Positions 16,071-25,200 of a stretch of 29,677 bases of DNA are shown one piece after another. The notes beneath the pieces were generated by a model. The model did no database searches. It was not told the origin of the DNA and worked only from the letters and a program-made list of their open reading frames with translations. Where the stretch lies: positions 1-29,677 of the forward strand of contig DASVWG010000280.1 of NCBI GenBank assembly GCA_036389695.1, in the 5' to 3' direction. Positions within the stretch are counted from its first letter, which is position 1. Every line of letters begins with the position of its first letter. The stretch comes from JALZHR01 sp036389695 (GTDB lineage: Bacteria > Acidobacteriota > Blastocatellia > Pyrinomonadales > Pyrinomonadaceae). The translations under genes were made by a program, and so were the position numbers.

Positions 16071-17510
16071 GTGTCAAATAATCCGACTCCGAACGCCAGC
16101 TACAGCGTCACGCTGCGCGTTAAAATTCAGAATCAGCCCGGCAAATTAGGCGAGATTACGACCGCCATCGGGCGCGTCGGCGGCGACATCGAAGCGATTG
16201 ATATCGTCAGCGTCGGCAAGGATTTTCTCGTCCGCGACATTACCGTCAACGCTTCGAGCGAAGCGCACGACGAGGAAATCGTGGGCGCTTTGACCAATAT
16301 CGACGGCGTGGAAATCGTGCAGACTTCCGACCGCACGTTTCTGATGCATCTCGGCGGCAAAATCGAGATGGTTTCGAAAGTTCCCTTAAAAACGCGCGCC
16401 GATTTGTCGATGGCTTACACGCCGGGCGTCGCCCGCGTCTGCGAAGCGATTGCGCGTGACCCGGAAAAAGCTTTCACTCTGACAATCAAAAAAAACACGG
16501 TCGCGGTCGTTTCCGACGGCACGGCGGTTTTGGGCTTGGGCGACATCGGCGCGGCAGCGGCGATGCCCGTGATGGAAGGCAAATGCCAGCTTTTTAAAGA
16601 ATTCGGCGGCGTCGATGCTTTCCCGATTTGTCTGAACACGAAAGACCCGCACGAAATCGTCCAGACCATCAAAAATATCTCGGTCGCCTTCGGCGGCATC
16701 AATCTCGAAGACATCTCCGCGCCGCGCTGTTTTGAAATCGAAGACCGTCTGAAAGAAGAACTCGACATTCCCGTTTTTCACGACGACCAGCACGGAACCG
16801 CCGTCGTCGTGCTCGCCGCGCTTATCAACGCGCTGAAAATCGTCGGCAAAAAAATGGAAGACATCAAGCTGGTCGTCAACGGCGTCGGCGCGGCGGGCGT
16901 CGCCTGCACGAAAATCGTGATGGCGGCGGGCGTGAAAAATATCGTCGGCTGCGACCAGTCGGGCGCGATTTACGAAGGTCGCCGGGAACATATGAACTGG
17001 GTCAAGGATTGGTATGCCCGAAACACCAATCAGAACAAGGAAAAAGGCACGATTCACGACATTATCAAAGGCGCGGACGTTTTTTTCGGCTTATCGGTGC
17101 CGGGCGTGATTGACGCGCAGGATTTGGAAAATATGGCGAAAGACCCGGTTGTTTTCGCGATGGCAAACCCGATTCCCGAAATTATGCCCGAAGACGCCGC
17201 CGGACACGTCGCGGTGATGGCGACGGGCAGAAGCGATTACCCGAACCAAATCAACAACGTGCTGTGCTTTCCCGGCATCTTTCGCGGCGCGCTGAACTGC
17301 CGCGCCTCGCGCATCAACGAGGAAATGAAGGTCGCCGCCGCTCACGCGATTGCCGAAATCATCAATGAAGACGAGCTTTATCCCGATTACATAATCCCGT
17401 CCGTTTTCGATAAGCGCGTCGGCGAAGCCGTCGCCGCCAGAGTCGAAGAAGCGGCGTATGAAACCGGCGTCGCGCGGCGCGAGCGAACCGACAGCGAATC
17501 GAAATTTTAA
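16071..17510 (+). CDS. NAD(P)-dependent malic enzyme with N-terminal ACT domain
   Basis: 479 residues; oxidative decarboxylation of malate to pyruvate, a cytosolic link between the TCA cycle and C3 metabolism. Residues about 11-85 form an ACT domain (VKIQNQPGKLGEIT, GGDIEAIDIV), a small-molecule sensing module that some bacterial malic enzymes carry, suggesting allosteric control. The catalytic part has AYTPGVA (115-121), SDGTAVLGLGDIG, HDDQHGTA (237-244) for the metal site and the Rossmann GVGAAG (271-276), then FAMANPIPEI. The start is GTG 16071, with AAAAGG about 10 bases upstream; no ATG fits the ACT N-terminus. Cofactor preference is not decided here. Confidence 0.94.
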   Translation: MSNNPTPNASYSVTLRVKIQNQPGKLGEITTAIGRVGGDIEAIDIVSVGKDFLVRDITVNASSEAHDEEIVGALTNIDGVEIVQTSDRTFLMHLGGKIEMVSKVPLKTRADLSMAYTPGVARVCEAIARDPEKAFTLTIKKNTVAVVSDGTAVLGLGDIGAAAAMPVMEGKCQLFKEFGGVDAFPICLNTKDPHEIVQTIKNISVAFGGINLEDISAPRCFEIEDRLKEELDIPVFHDDQHGTAVVVLAALINALKIVGKKMEDIKLVVNGVGAAGVACTKIVMAAGVKNIVGCDQSGAIYEGRREHMNWVKDWYARNTNQNKEKGTIHDIIKGADVFFGLSVPGVIDAQDLENMAKDPVVFAMANPIPEIMPEDAAGHVAVMATGRSDYPNQINNVLCFPGIFRGALNCRASRINEEMKVAAAHAIAEIINEDELYPDYIIPSVFDKRVGEAVAARVEEAAYETGVARRERTDSESKF

Positions 17511-17558
17511 ACGTAAATTTTCATCACCGAAGTTTTGCGCATCTGGTAGAATGTAAAA

Positions 17559-18218
17559 ATGACGAAGCCGAGATTCCTGACATTATCAATCGAAGAAATC
17601 GCCAATACCGTGACGCACGGCTTCGGGCTACTGCTGAGCATCGCCGGATTTATTTTTCTGGTTTCGCTGGCGAGCGTCGAAGGCGACATCCGGCAATTGA
17701 TAAGCAGTCTTATCTACGGCTCGTCGCTGGTGGTTTTGTATGCCGCTTCGACGTTTTATCACGGCGCGACCTCGCCGCAGATGAAGCGGCGGCTGCAAGT
17801 CGTCGACCATTGCTGCATTTATCTTTTGATTGCCGGAAGTTACACGCCTTTCATCTTAATAGTTTTGCGCGACTCGTTCGGACAGAGCTTTTTTGCTTTT
17901 GTCTGGTTGTTTGCGCTGGTCAGCATCATTTTAAAAATCGTCTTCGGCGCTAAATATCCGATTATCACGGTTCTGTCTTATCTTTTGATGGGCTGGATTG
18001 GAGTTTTCGCCGTGCAGCCTTTGCTCGCCGCGCTCGGTTTTATGCCGGTCGCGCTGCTCGTCGCGGGCGGCGGCGCTTATACGCTGGGCATAATTTTTTT
18101 CGCCTGGAAAAGTCTGCCGCATAATCACGCCATCTGGCATCTTTTCGTCCTCGCCGGAAGCTTCTGCCATTTTCTGGCAATCTCGATTTACGTCATTCCC
18201 TACGCAGTCAAGGTGTGA
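17559..18218 (+). CDS. Hemolysin III family (PAQR-like) membrane protein
   Basis: 219 residues with about seven hydrophobic segments. The HlyIII/PAQR signatures are ANTVTHGFGLLL near the N-terminus, ASTFYHGATSPQMKRRLQVV after helix 2, DHCCIYLLIAGSYTPF, and the last-helix HNHAIWHLFVLAGSFCHF. The conserved Ser/His/Asp residues form a metal site shared with PAQR receptors, which are proposed hydrolases; the name hemolysin is historical. It follows the malic enzyme by 48 bases on the same strand and may be co-transcribed. It ends 1 base before inverted repeat 4. Confidence 0.93.
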   Translation: MTKPRFLTLSIEEIANTVTHGFGLLLSIAGFIFLVSLASVEGDIRQLISSLIYGSSLVVLYAASTFYHGATSPQMKRRLQVVDHCCIYLLIAGSYTPFILIVLRDSFGQSFFAFVWLFALVSIILKIVFGAKYPIITVLSYLLMGWIGVFAVQPLLAALGFMPVALLVAGGGAYTLGIIFFAWKSLPHNHAIWHLFVLAGSFCHFLAISIYVIPYAVKV

Positions 18219-18219
18219 G

Positions 18220-18362
18220 GCAGAAGCCCGCGCGTGAGCAAGGGCGGAGAAAACGCAAAATGCAAAATGCAAAATGCAAAACGGAAATCAGTTTCTTCAT
18301 TTTGCACTTTGCACTTTGCATTTTGCATTCGATTCCGCCCTTGCTGACGCGCGGGCTTCTGC
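18220..18362. repeat. Inverted repeat 4 (GCAGAAGCCCGC family, copy A)
   Basis: 143 bp. The outer arms of about 28 bp are almost perfect inverted copies (GCAGAAGCCCGCGCG...AGCAAGGGCGG against its complement). The inner arms are reiterated TGCAAAA and TTTTGCA words. It lies 1 base past the hemolysin III stop codon and 10 bases past the convergent SDR stop. Its first 42 bases are identical to inverted repeat 5, 2.1 kb away in direct orientation. It looks like a small MITE with terminal inverted repeats and no coding capacity. Confidence 0.9.
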
Positions 18363-18372
18363 CTTCACAGAT

Positions 18373-19113
18373 TTACCTGAAAGCCTGATTCATATACTTA
18401 AAGATTTCGTCCAGTTCCTCGCGTGAAGCGCGGCTGGCTTTTTGCGCTGTGCCGTAGGCGATTTCCTGTTCGCCCTGCGGCAATCTTTGAAAAACCGCGT
18501 CGGCGAATTCGTCGAGCGGGACGCCGAAAGTGTGCAGACCGGCGCCGCCCAAATCCGTATCGACGGCGGGCGGCGCGACTTCGATGACTGAAATCGGCGT
18601 TGCGGAAAGCTGCTGCCGCAGCGACATCGTGAAAGAATGCAGCGCCGCTTTCGTCGCGCAGTAAACCGGAACGTTTGCCAGCGGCACGAACGCTAAACCC
18701 GACGTCACGTTGATAATCGCCGGACGTTCCTGTTCGAGCAGATGCGGGATAAAAAGGCGCGAAAGATGAACGGGCGCGTCCAGATTAATCGCAATCTCGC
18801 TTCGCGTCCGCTGCCAGTCTTCGGCTTCGGTCAGATTCACGCGGCGCTGGATTCCGGCGTTGTTGACCAAAACGTTCAGGCGCGGAAACTCGCTCGTCGC
18901 CCAATCGAACAGCGCGATGCGTTCCGCTTCGTCGCCGACGTCGCAGACGCGCGTCTGAAGCTGCGGATGTTTCTCTTTCGCCTCGCGCAGCTTGTCTTCG
19001 CGCCGCCCGCAGATAATCACACGGCTGCCCGCCGCCAGAAATCTTTCGGCAAAAGCGTAGCCGATGCCCGACGCTCCGCCCGTCAGCAAGATTGTGTTAT
19101 TCGATAATTGCAT
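18373..19113 (-). CDS. SDR family oxidoreductase (DltE-like)
   Basis: 246-residue classical short-chain dehydrogenase. The cofactor motif is TGGASGIG (11-18), the NNAG motif is at 84-87, and the catalytic Ser138 (VTSG), Tyr151 and Lys155 (YCATK) are all present. It resembles the DltE-like branch (GIQRRVNLTE, VYCATKAALHSFTMSLRQQL), an uncharacterised oxidoreductase group. The substrate is unknown. It lies downstream of the alcohol dehydrogenase on the same strand, separated by inverted repeat 6, and the two may be transcribed together. Confidence 0.92.
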   Translation of the reverse strand: MQLSNNTILLTGGASGIGYAFAERFLAAGSRVIICGRREDKLREAKEKHPQLQTRVCDVGDEAERIALFDWATSEFPRLNVLVNNAGIQRRVNLTEAEDWQRTRSEIAINLDAPVHLSRLFIPHLLEQERPAIINVTSGLAFVPLANVPVYCATKAALHSFTMSLRQQLSATPISVIEVAPPAVDTDLGGAGLHTFGVPLDEFADAVFQRLPQGEQEIAYGTAQKASRASREELDEIFKYMNQAFR

Positions 19114-19123
19114 AGTCTTAAAA

Positions 19124-19195
19124 AGTACTGAGCGGAAAGTACTGAGTACTGAGTAAAAAACAAAACTCAGTACTCAGCACTCAGTACTCAGTACT
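19124..19195. repeat. Inverted repeat 6 (AGTACTGAGT family)
   Basis: About 72 bp. Left-arm words AGTACTGAG are repeated three times, and the right arm has ACTCAGTACT words repeated four times, with a short A-rich centre. The right end touches the stop codon of the alcohol dehydrogenase; the left end is 10 bases before the SDR start codon, so it occupies the SDR ribosome-binding region. Confidence 0.88.
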
Positions 19196-20239
19196 TTAAA
19201 GCGATTTCAAATCAATCACGAAGCGGTAGCGCACGTCGGCTTTGATGGTGCGCTCGTAGGCTTCTTCGATTTGTTGAATCGGGATTACTTCCACGTCCGA
19301 CGTGATATTGTGCGCCGCGCAGTAATCGAGCATTTCCTGCGTTTCCTTGATGCCGCCAATCATCGAACCGGCTAAAGTTCGATTAAACGGGATAACGGAA
19401 AAAGCGTGGACTTCCAGAGGTTTTTCCGGCGCGCCGACCAGAACCATCGCGCCCTGCCGACGCAGAAGCCGCAGATACATATTGACGTCGTGCGCCGCGC
19501 TGACCGTATCGAGAATAAAATCGTATTGCCCGCCGAGCGGCTTTAAATTCGCGGGGTCGCGCGTGACGACGAAATTATGCGCGCCCAGCCCGCGCGCGTC
19601 CTGCTCTTTCGACGGCGACGTGCTGAAAACCGTCACTTCCGCGCCCATCGCGGCGGCGATTTTCACGCCCATGTGTCCCAGCCCGCCCAAGCCGACAATG
19701 CCGACTTTTTGTCCCGCGCCGATATTAAAACGTTTGAGCGGCGAGTAAGTCGTGATGCCCGCGCAGAGCAGCGGCGCGACTTTTTCGAGCGGCTGGTCGG
19801 GCGAGATTTTCAGCGTGTAGGCTTCGTCGACGACGATGCGGTCGGAATATCCGCCGTAGGTCGGCGTTTTTTCGTCCATCTCGGTCGAATTGTAAGTCTG
19901 CACGCAGTGCACGAGACAGAATTGTTCGAAACCGTCGCGGCAATTCGCGCACGTCCGGCACGAATCGACGAAACAGCCGACGCCCGCGATGTCGCCTTCC
20001 TTAAATTTCGTGACTTCCGCGCCGACTTGCGCGACGCGCCCGACGATTTCGTGTCCGGGCACCATCGGGTAAATCGAGCCGCCCCATTCGTCTCGCGCCT
20101 GATGAATATCGGAATGACAAATTCCGGTGTAAAGAATTTCGATAAGAACGTCCGTCGCCCCGACCTCGCGCCTTTCAAAGCTGAACGGCTCGAACTTCGA
20201 TTCCGGCGAGCCGGTCGCGTATCCGCGTGCTGCAAGCAT
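19196..20239 (-). CDS. Zinc-dependent NAD(P) alcohol dehydrogenase (YahK/CAD-like)
   Basis: 347-residue medium-chain dehydrogenase that reduces aldehydes or oxidises alcohols. The catalytic zinc ligands are Cys41 (TGICHSDIH), His63-Glu64 (GHEIVG) and Cys159. The structural zinc site is CRTCANC...C with Cys94, 97, 100 and 108. The Rossmann motif is GLGGLGHMG (183-191), followed by STSPSKEQDA, typical of the NADPH-preferring cinnamyl/YahK branch. GGGAGA is well placed before ATG 20239. A minus-strand TATAAT (20270-20265) lies upstream but no good -35 is seen. The substrate is uncertain. Confidence 0.94.
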   Translation of the reverse strand: MLAARGYATGSPESKFEPFSFERREVGATDVLIEILYTGICHSDIHQARDEWGGSIYPMVPGHEIVGRVAQVGAEVTKFKEGDIAGVGCFVDSCRTCANCRDGFEQFCLVHCVQTYNSTEMDEKTPTYGGYSDRIVVDEAYTLKISPDQPLEKVAPLLCAGITTYSPLKRFNIGAGQKVGIVGLGGLGHMGVKIAAAMGAEVTVFSTSPSKEQDARGLGAHNFVVTRDPANLKPLGGQYDFILDTVSAAHDVNMYLRLLRRQGAMVLVGAPEKPLEVHAFSVIPFNRTLAGSMIGGIKETQEMLDYCAAHNITSDVEVIPIQQIEEAYERTIKADVRYRFVIDLKSL

Positions 20240-20360
20240 TTATTTTCTCCCTTTGTTAGTAAAAATTATAAGTCTACCTTAACAATCTGCGGCGCGGCTG
20301 TCCATTACGTTACATTTTCTTAACAAAGCGGATTATAACGCGGATTGGCACGAAAAAAAG

Positions 20361-20506
20361 AAGCAGAAGCCCGCGCGTGAGCAAGGGCGGAGAAAACGCA
20401 AAATTTAAAATGCAAAATGCAAAATAGAAACACTTTCTTCATTTTGCATTTTGCACTTTTCGTTTTGCATTCGATTCCGCCCTTGCCCGACGCGCGGGCT
20501 TCCGCC
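20361..20506. repeat. Inverted repeat 5 (GCAGAAGCCCGC family, copy B)
   Basis: About 146 bp, same structure as inverted repeat 4: an outer GCAGAAGCCCGCGCG arm, the AGCAAGGGCGG block, an inner TGCAAAA word series, and the complementary right half ending CGCGCGGGCTTCCGCC. It lies 6 bases past the stop codon of the MoxR-like gene. Direct copies 4 and 5 enclose exactly the SDR and alcohol dehydrogenase genes. Confidence 0.9.
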
Positions 20507-20512
20507 TCGTTA

Positions 20513-21985
20513 TTAATTGTATCCTTCAATATCGGTGAAATCCTCGTAAATCATTCCGCGCCGGTCGCGCTTGGCTTTCGTCGTCGCTTCAAAGCCGCCT
20601 TCCTCGTTGCGCGAGATTTTGTTTTGCGCGTAGAGACCTTCGAGAACAAATTCGCACGCCGAAACGAGTTTCGCCTTTTCGCCGCCGCCGAATTCGAGCG
20701 GGACGAGCGTCGATTCAATCAATTCGGGAACGCTTTCCAGAAGCATCACGCATTCTTCCGCCGAAGCCGTCTCGCTCAATAAAAGCTTGTTGCCTTCGTC
20801 AAACCACTGCACGGTCGGCGCGAAATCGATGCCTAAGAAAAAGCCTTCAAAAATCACTCCGCAGGCGCGTTTGATTAAATCTTTTGCCAGCCGCGCGGCA
20901 CCGATTTGTTCGCCTTCGTATTCAAGCTCCATTTTTCCGGTCATCGCCGGAAGCGCCGCGTAAATATCGGAAATGCGCGGGACGATTTTCGGTTCATTGG
21001 TCATCAATGCGCGGCGTTCGGCGTTTGAAACCGCCGCTTCGAGAACCGTTATCGGGAAACGCTGCGAAACGCCCGAACGCTTGTCGATGCGCTGGTCGTC
21101 GCGCGCTTCAAACGCGATTTGCTCAATCGTCTCGGCAATAAAATCGGGAATTTCGACCGTAAAGCCTTCAAAATCATCGCGCGTCGTCCAGGCTTCCTGT
21201 TTGGTGATTGCCGTTCCGAGTCCGATGTCCTTCGGATAATGCGTCGCGATTTCCGCGCCGATTCTGTCTTTCAAAGGCGTGATAATTTTTCCGCGAGCCG
21301 TGTAATCTTCCGGATTCGCCGAAAAAACCAGCATCACGTCCAGAGGCAGGCGCACCGGATAACCTTTAATCTGCACGTCGCCTTCCTGCATAATGTTGAA
21401 AAGCCCGACCTGAATTTTTCCGGCTAAATCCGGCAATTCGTTTATCGCGAAAATTCCGCGATTCGCGCGCGGCAGCAAGCCGAAATGAATCGTCAGCTCG
21501 TCCGACAAAAGATGTCCGCCTTTCGCCGCTTTTATCGGGTCGATGTCGCCGATAATGTCGGCAATCGTCACGTCCGGCGTGGCGAGCTTTTCGACAAAGC
21601 GATTTTCGCGCTTGACCCAGTCGATTTTCGTTTCGTCGCCGTGAATTTCCGTTTGCTGTTTGCCGTAAGCGCTCAAAGGCTGAAACGGATTGTCGTTGAT
21701 TTCCGAACCGGCGATAATCGGAATCTCCTCGTCCAGAAGTTCGGTTAACTGCCTGATAATACGGCTTTTCGCCTGCCCGCGTAAGCCTAAAAGAATGAGA
21801 TTGTGTTTCGCTAAAATCGCGTTCGTAATTTGCGGCACGACCGTTTCTTCATAGCCTAAAATGCCTTGAAAAAGCCTTTCGCCCGCGCGCAGCTTTTTAA
21901 TCAAATTCGCCCGCATTTCGTCTTTCACCGAACGCGCGGCGTAACCGCTTGCTCTTAATTCACCCAATGTTCGTGCTTTGTTCAT
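20513..21985 (-). CDS. MoxR/magnesium-chelatase-like AAA+ ATPase
   Basis: 490 residues. The AAA+ core has Walker A GLRGQAKSR (67-75; MoxR proteins typically have Ala in place of the third Gly), a Walker B-like GIFAINE (177-183) with Asn rather than Asp before Glu, and the chelatase-like segments LFNIMQEGDVQIKGYPVRLP and VFSANPEDYTARGKIITPL. These ATPases remodel partner proteins, usually with a VWA-domain protein encoded next door. No VWA gene lies in this window: the upstream neighbour is a cupin and the downstream one an alcohol dehydrogenase. The partner must be elsewhere or different. The start codon at 21985 has no strong ribosome binding site. Confidence 0.86.
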   Translation of the reverse strand: MNKARTLGELRASGYAARSVKDEMRANLIKKLRAGERLFQGILGYEETVVPQITNAILAKHNLILLGLRGQAKSRIIRQLTELLDEEIPIIAGSEINDNPFQPLSAYGKQQTEIHGDETKIDWVKRENRFVEKLATPDVTIADIIGDIDPIKAAKGGHLLSDELTIHFGLLPRANRGIFAINELPDLAGKIQVGLFNIMQEGDVQIKGYPVRLPLDVMLVFSANPEDYTARGKIITPLKDRIGAEIATHYPKDIGLGTAITKQEAWTTRDDFEGFTVEIPDFIAETIEQIAFEARDDQRIDKRSGVSQRFPITVLEAAVSNAERRALMTNEPKIVPRISDIYAALPAMTGKMELEYEGEQIGAARLAKDLIKRACGVIFEGFFLGIDFAPTVQWFDEGNKLLLSETASAEECVMLLESVPELIESTLVPLEFGGGEKAKLVSACEFVLEGLYAQNKISRNEEGGFEATTKAKRDRRGMIYEDFTDIEGYN

Positions 21986-22067
21986 ACCAATTATTTTAAC
22001 CCTGAGAGATGTAAAGACATAGAGGAAAACAGATAAAACTTTTACCTTTTTACTTTTGCCCTTCGCC

Positions 22068-22388
22068 TTATTTTAGCTTTTCCCCAATCAAATAAACAAC
22101 CGCTTCTTCACTGATAACGCGCGCCGTGTGATAGGTGTGCGCGGGCATAAAATCGCGGTCGCCCGCTTCCAGCACAAAAGTTCCGACGGCTTCAATCATG
22201 AGTTCCAGCTTGCCGCTGACAATCCAGTGCGATTGGTCTTCGCCGTGTTTATGCAAGCCGTAAGAAGCATTCGGCTGGTCGCACCATTGAAACACGGCGT
22301 AGCCTTCCGCTTCCAGAATGTGCCGCAGCATCGCCGGATTCGGCGCGTGAATCTGTCGCCAGCGTTCGATTCGATAAAGTGCTTTCAT
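22068..22388 (-). CDS. Small cupin-domain protein
   Basis: 106 residues forming a single cupin barrel. Motif 1 is HKHGEDQSHWIVSGKLEL (HxH then E/Q, G), and motif 2 is GDRDFMPAHTYHTARV, giving three or four metal-ligand candidates. Single-domain cupins bind small ligands or metals; no reaction can be assigned. It is transcribed away from the PEP carboxylase gene with only 59 bases between the two start codons, so their promoters overlap. Confidence 0.88.
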   Translation of the reverse strand: MKALYRIERWRQIHAPNPAMLRHILEAEGYAVFQWCDQPNASYGLHKHGEDQSHWIVSGKLELMIEAVGTFVLEAGDRDFMPAHTYHTARVISEEAVVYLIGEKLK

Positions 22389-22447
22389 AATTTTAAATTC
22401 CCGAATGCCGGATTTGTTTCGTTTCCACTCTATATTACAATTTTTTT

Positions 22448-25012
22448 ATGATTCAAACAGCGTCGGAAACACTGCAAAAATATCAGGACTCGGTCGGCAT
22501 CAAATTTCAGCTTTACAACAGCTTGTTTCTCTCTCTGCCGTTCTACGGCGTCGATAAAACGGGCATTTTGCTTTCGCTTTTCAACAGCGAATGCTAAGAA
22601 GGTTTTACCGTCGGCAAAAGTCCGACCGAGATTATCGACAATTTTTTCGAAAATCACGCCGCGCCCGAAAAAATCGCTCTGCTTTTTCGCTTTGTCCAGT
22701 ACGCCGAGCGCCAGGTCGTCTTGTTTGACGCGCTCGAAGACGCGGCGTTTCGCGAGATAAACGACGCGCAGGGCGCGGGAACATTGCAGCATCTCGAAAC
22801 GGCAGTTTTGCAAAACAACAAAAGCGAAGACTTCGCCCGGAAGCTCGAAAATTTCAGCGTCCGTCTGGTTTTGACCGCGCACCCGACGCAGTTTTATCCC
22901 GGCTCGGTGCTCGGCATCATCAACGATTTGACGCGCGCGATTAAGGAAAACGACGTCGCCGACATCAACACTTTTCTCCAGCAATTAGGACGCACGCCGT
23001 TTTTCAAAAAGCAAAAGCCGACGCCGTTCGACGAAGCGATGAGTCTCATCTGGTATCTCGAAAATATTTTTTATGAAGCCGTCGGAAACATCGTCTCGGA
23101 TTTAAAAAACTCGTTTCCGGGGCAAGGCATCGAAACCGGCGAGCTGATAAAAATGGGTTTCTGGTCGGGCGGCGACCGCGACGGAAATCCGTTTGTGACG
23201 ACCGGGACGACACTGAAAACCGCCCGCGCCCTGCGCCGCGCGATTCTGCAAAGTTATTATCGCGACGTCCGTAAATTAAAGCGCCGTCTAACCTTCTCGG
23301 GCGTCGAAAGCGTTCTCGCGGAACTCGAAACAAAGCTTTACGACGAAACGGTTTCCGCCACGGAGAACACTAATTTAAGCAAGCGGAAAATTCTGCAATA
23401 CCTCGAAAATATCCGCGAGACTTTAATCGACCGCCACAACGGTTTGTTTGTGTATCTGGTCGATAATCTGATTGAAAAGGTCGGAATTTTCGGACTTTAT
23501 TTCGCTTCGCTCGACGTGCGGCAGGAAGCGAGCGTCCACGGAAAAATTCTGGAAGACGCCGCCGCGAAAGGATTTCTCGCGAAAGATTACGCCTTGCTTT
23601 CCGACGCGCAAAAAATCGAAGCGCTTCTCGACATCAAACAATCCGCCGACGCCGAAATTTTTGAAGACGAGCTGGCGAAAGATACTTTGCAAAACATCGC
23701 CGCCATCAAACAAATCCAGCGGGAAAACGGCGCGAAAGGCTGCGAAAGATACGTCATCAGTCAATGCGGAAGCGCGCTGAACGTCGTCGAAGTTTACGGT
23801 TTGTTTCTGCTCGGCGGCTGGCTGGCGACGGATTTGAGCGTCGATATCGTGCCGCTTTTTGAAACGATTGCGGATTTGAAAAACGCTCCCGGCGTGATGC
23901 GCGAGCTTTACGAAATTCCCGCTTATCGCGAGCATTTATCGCGCCGCAATAACACGCAGACAATCATGCTCGGCTTCAGCGACGGCACGAAAGACGGCGG
24001 CTATCTGATGGCGAATTGGAGCATTTACAAGGCGAAGGACGAATTGACAAAACTTTCGCGCGAAAACGGAATCAACGTTATTTTCTTTGACGGGCGCGGC
24101 GGTCCGCCCGCGCGCGGCGGCGGAAAAACGCACAAATTTTATTCTTCGATGGGCGAAAACGTCTCGAATCAGTCAATCGAATTAACCATTCAGGGACAAA
24201 CCGTCAGCTCGAATTTCGGCACGATTGAAGCGGCGCAATACAACATCGAGCAGCTGCTCCACGCCGGAATTTACAATCATCTTTTTTCGGCAAAAGAAAA
24301 TACGTTTTCGCCCGAAGAGGAAACGCTGATGCAGAACCTGGCGGACGAAAGCTTTCGCGCGTATGAAGATTTGAAAAATCGTCCGGCGTTTTTGGATTAT
24401 CTCTCGCACGTCAGCCCGCTGCGGTTTTACGTGGAAACAAATATCGGCAGCCGTCCGGCAAAACGCGGCACGGCGGGCAAATTAACCTTAAAAGATTTAC
24501 GCGCGATTCCGTTTGTCGGCGCGTGGAGTCAGTTAAAACAAAACGTGCCCGGCTTTTACGGCGTCGGCGCGGCTCTGGAAAAACTGTCCGAAGCGGGAAA
24601 ATCGGAAGAAATCAAACGGATGTATCAACAAAACGCTTTCTTCAAAGCCCTGATTGACAACTGCGAAATGGCGATGCAGAAATCTTTTTTTCCGCTCACA
24701 CGATTTCTCGAAAATCATCCGGTTTACGGCGAAATCCAGCGCAACATTTACAATGAATTTGAGCTTTGCCGCAAATATCTGGCGGCGATTTCCGGCAAAA
24801 GCGCGCTGATGTCCGATTACCCGGTCGAGCAGCAATCGGTCGCCACGCGCGAGCGAATCGTTCTGCCGCTGACGACGATTCAGCAATACGCTTTGAGCAA
24901 AATCCGTGAAATCGAAGAAACCGAAACAGGCAGTGAACAGAAAAATACTTTTGAAAAACTGGTGATGCGCTGCTCTTTCGGCATCATCAACGCCGGAAGA
25001 AATTCGGCTTAA
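22448..25012 (+). CDS. ppc: Phosphoenolpyruvate carboxylase, interrupted by an in-frame TAA
   Basis: PEP + bicarbonate to oxaloacetate, the anaplerotic partner of the malic enzyme nearby. From ATG 22448 the frame reads as 854 codons with one internal stop, TAA at 22595-22597 (codon 50), inside NSEC-stop-EGFTVGKSP. Sequence before and after the stop is both PEPC-like. Catalytic motifs are LTAHPTQ, GGDRDGNPFVT, GFSDGTKDGGYLMANW, FFDGRGGPPARGGG and QGQTVSSNFGT; the C-terminus, INAGRNSA, is intact. Translation could only resume from a TTG at 22721, which would remove 91 residues. One base change (for example CAA to TAA) explains it: a recent nonsense mutation, a sequencing error, or less likely readthrough. 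A TATATT box (22431-22436) lies just before the ATG, giving an almost leaderless transcript. Confidence 0.88.
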
Positions 25013-25022
25013 ACTAAGTTTT

Positions 25023-25199
25023 CACCACAAAGACACAAGAAACACAAAGGAAGATTCAAACAGGATGGACAGGATACACAGGATAATTTAAAACTAATAA
25101 AGTTAGAGTTTCTTATTTATCTTGTCCATCCTGTCCATCCTGTTAATAATCCGCGTTTATCTGTGTGAATCCGTGGTTAAATTTTCCTTCTCTGTGGTG
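25023..25199. repeat. Inverted repeat 7 (ACAGGATGG / CACAAAG family)
   Basis: About 177 bp. The left arm carries CACCACAAAGACACAAG and AACAGGATGGACAGGATAC; the right arm carries ATCCTGTCCATCCTG, CCGCGTTTATCTGTG and CTCTGTGGTG. It fills the space between the convergent ppc and DinB genes, 10 bases from the ppc stop and 1 base from the DinB stop. It is closely related to inverted repeat 3. Confidence 0.88.
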
Positions 25200-25200
25200 T

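Noticed and set aside
18220..20506. Composite transposon carrying SDR and ADH
   Set aside because: No transposase gene and no evident target-site duplication; the flanking elements are 145-bp palindromes only. Kept as a finding about direct repeats, not called a transposon.
22721..25012. PEP carboxylase starting at TTG 22721
   Set aside because: The frame upstream back to ATG 22448 is clearly PEPC-like on both sides of the TAA; starting at 22721 would cut off 91 conserved-looking residues.
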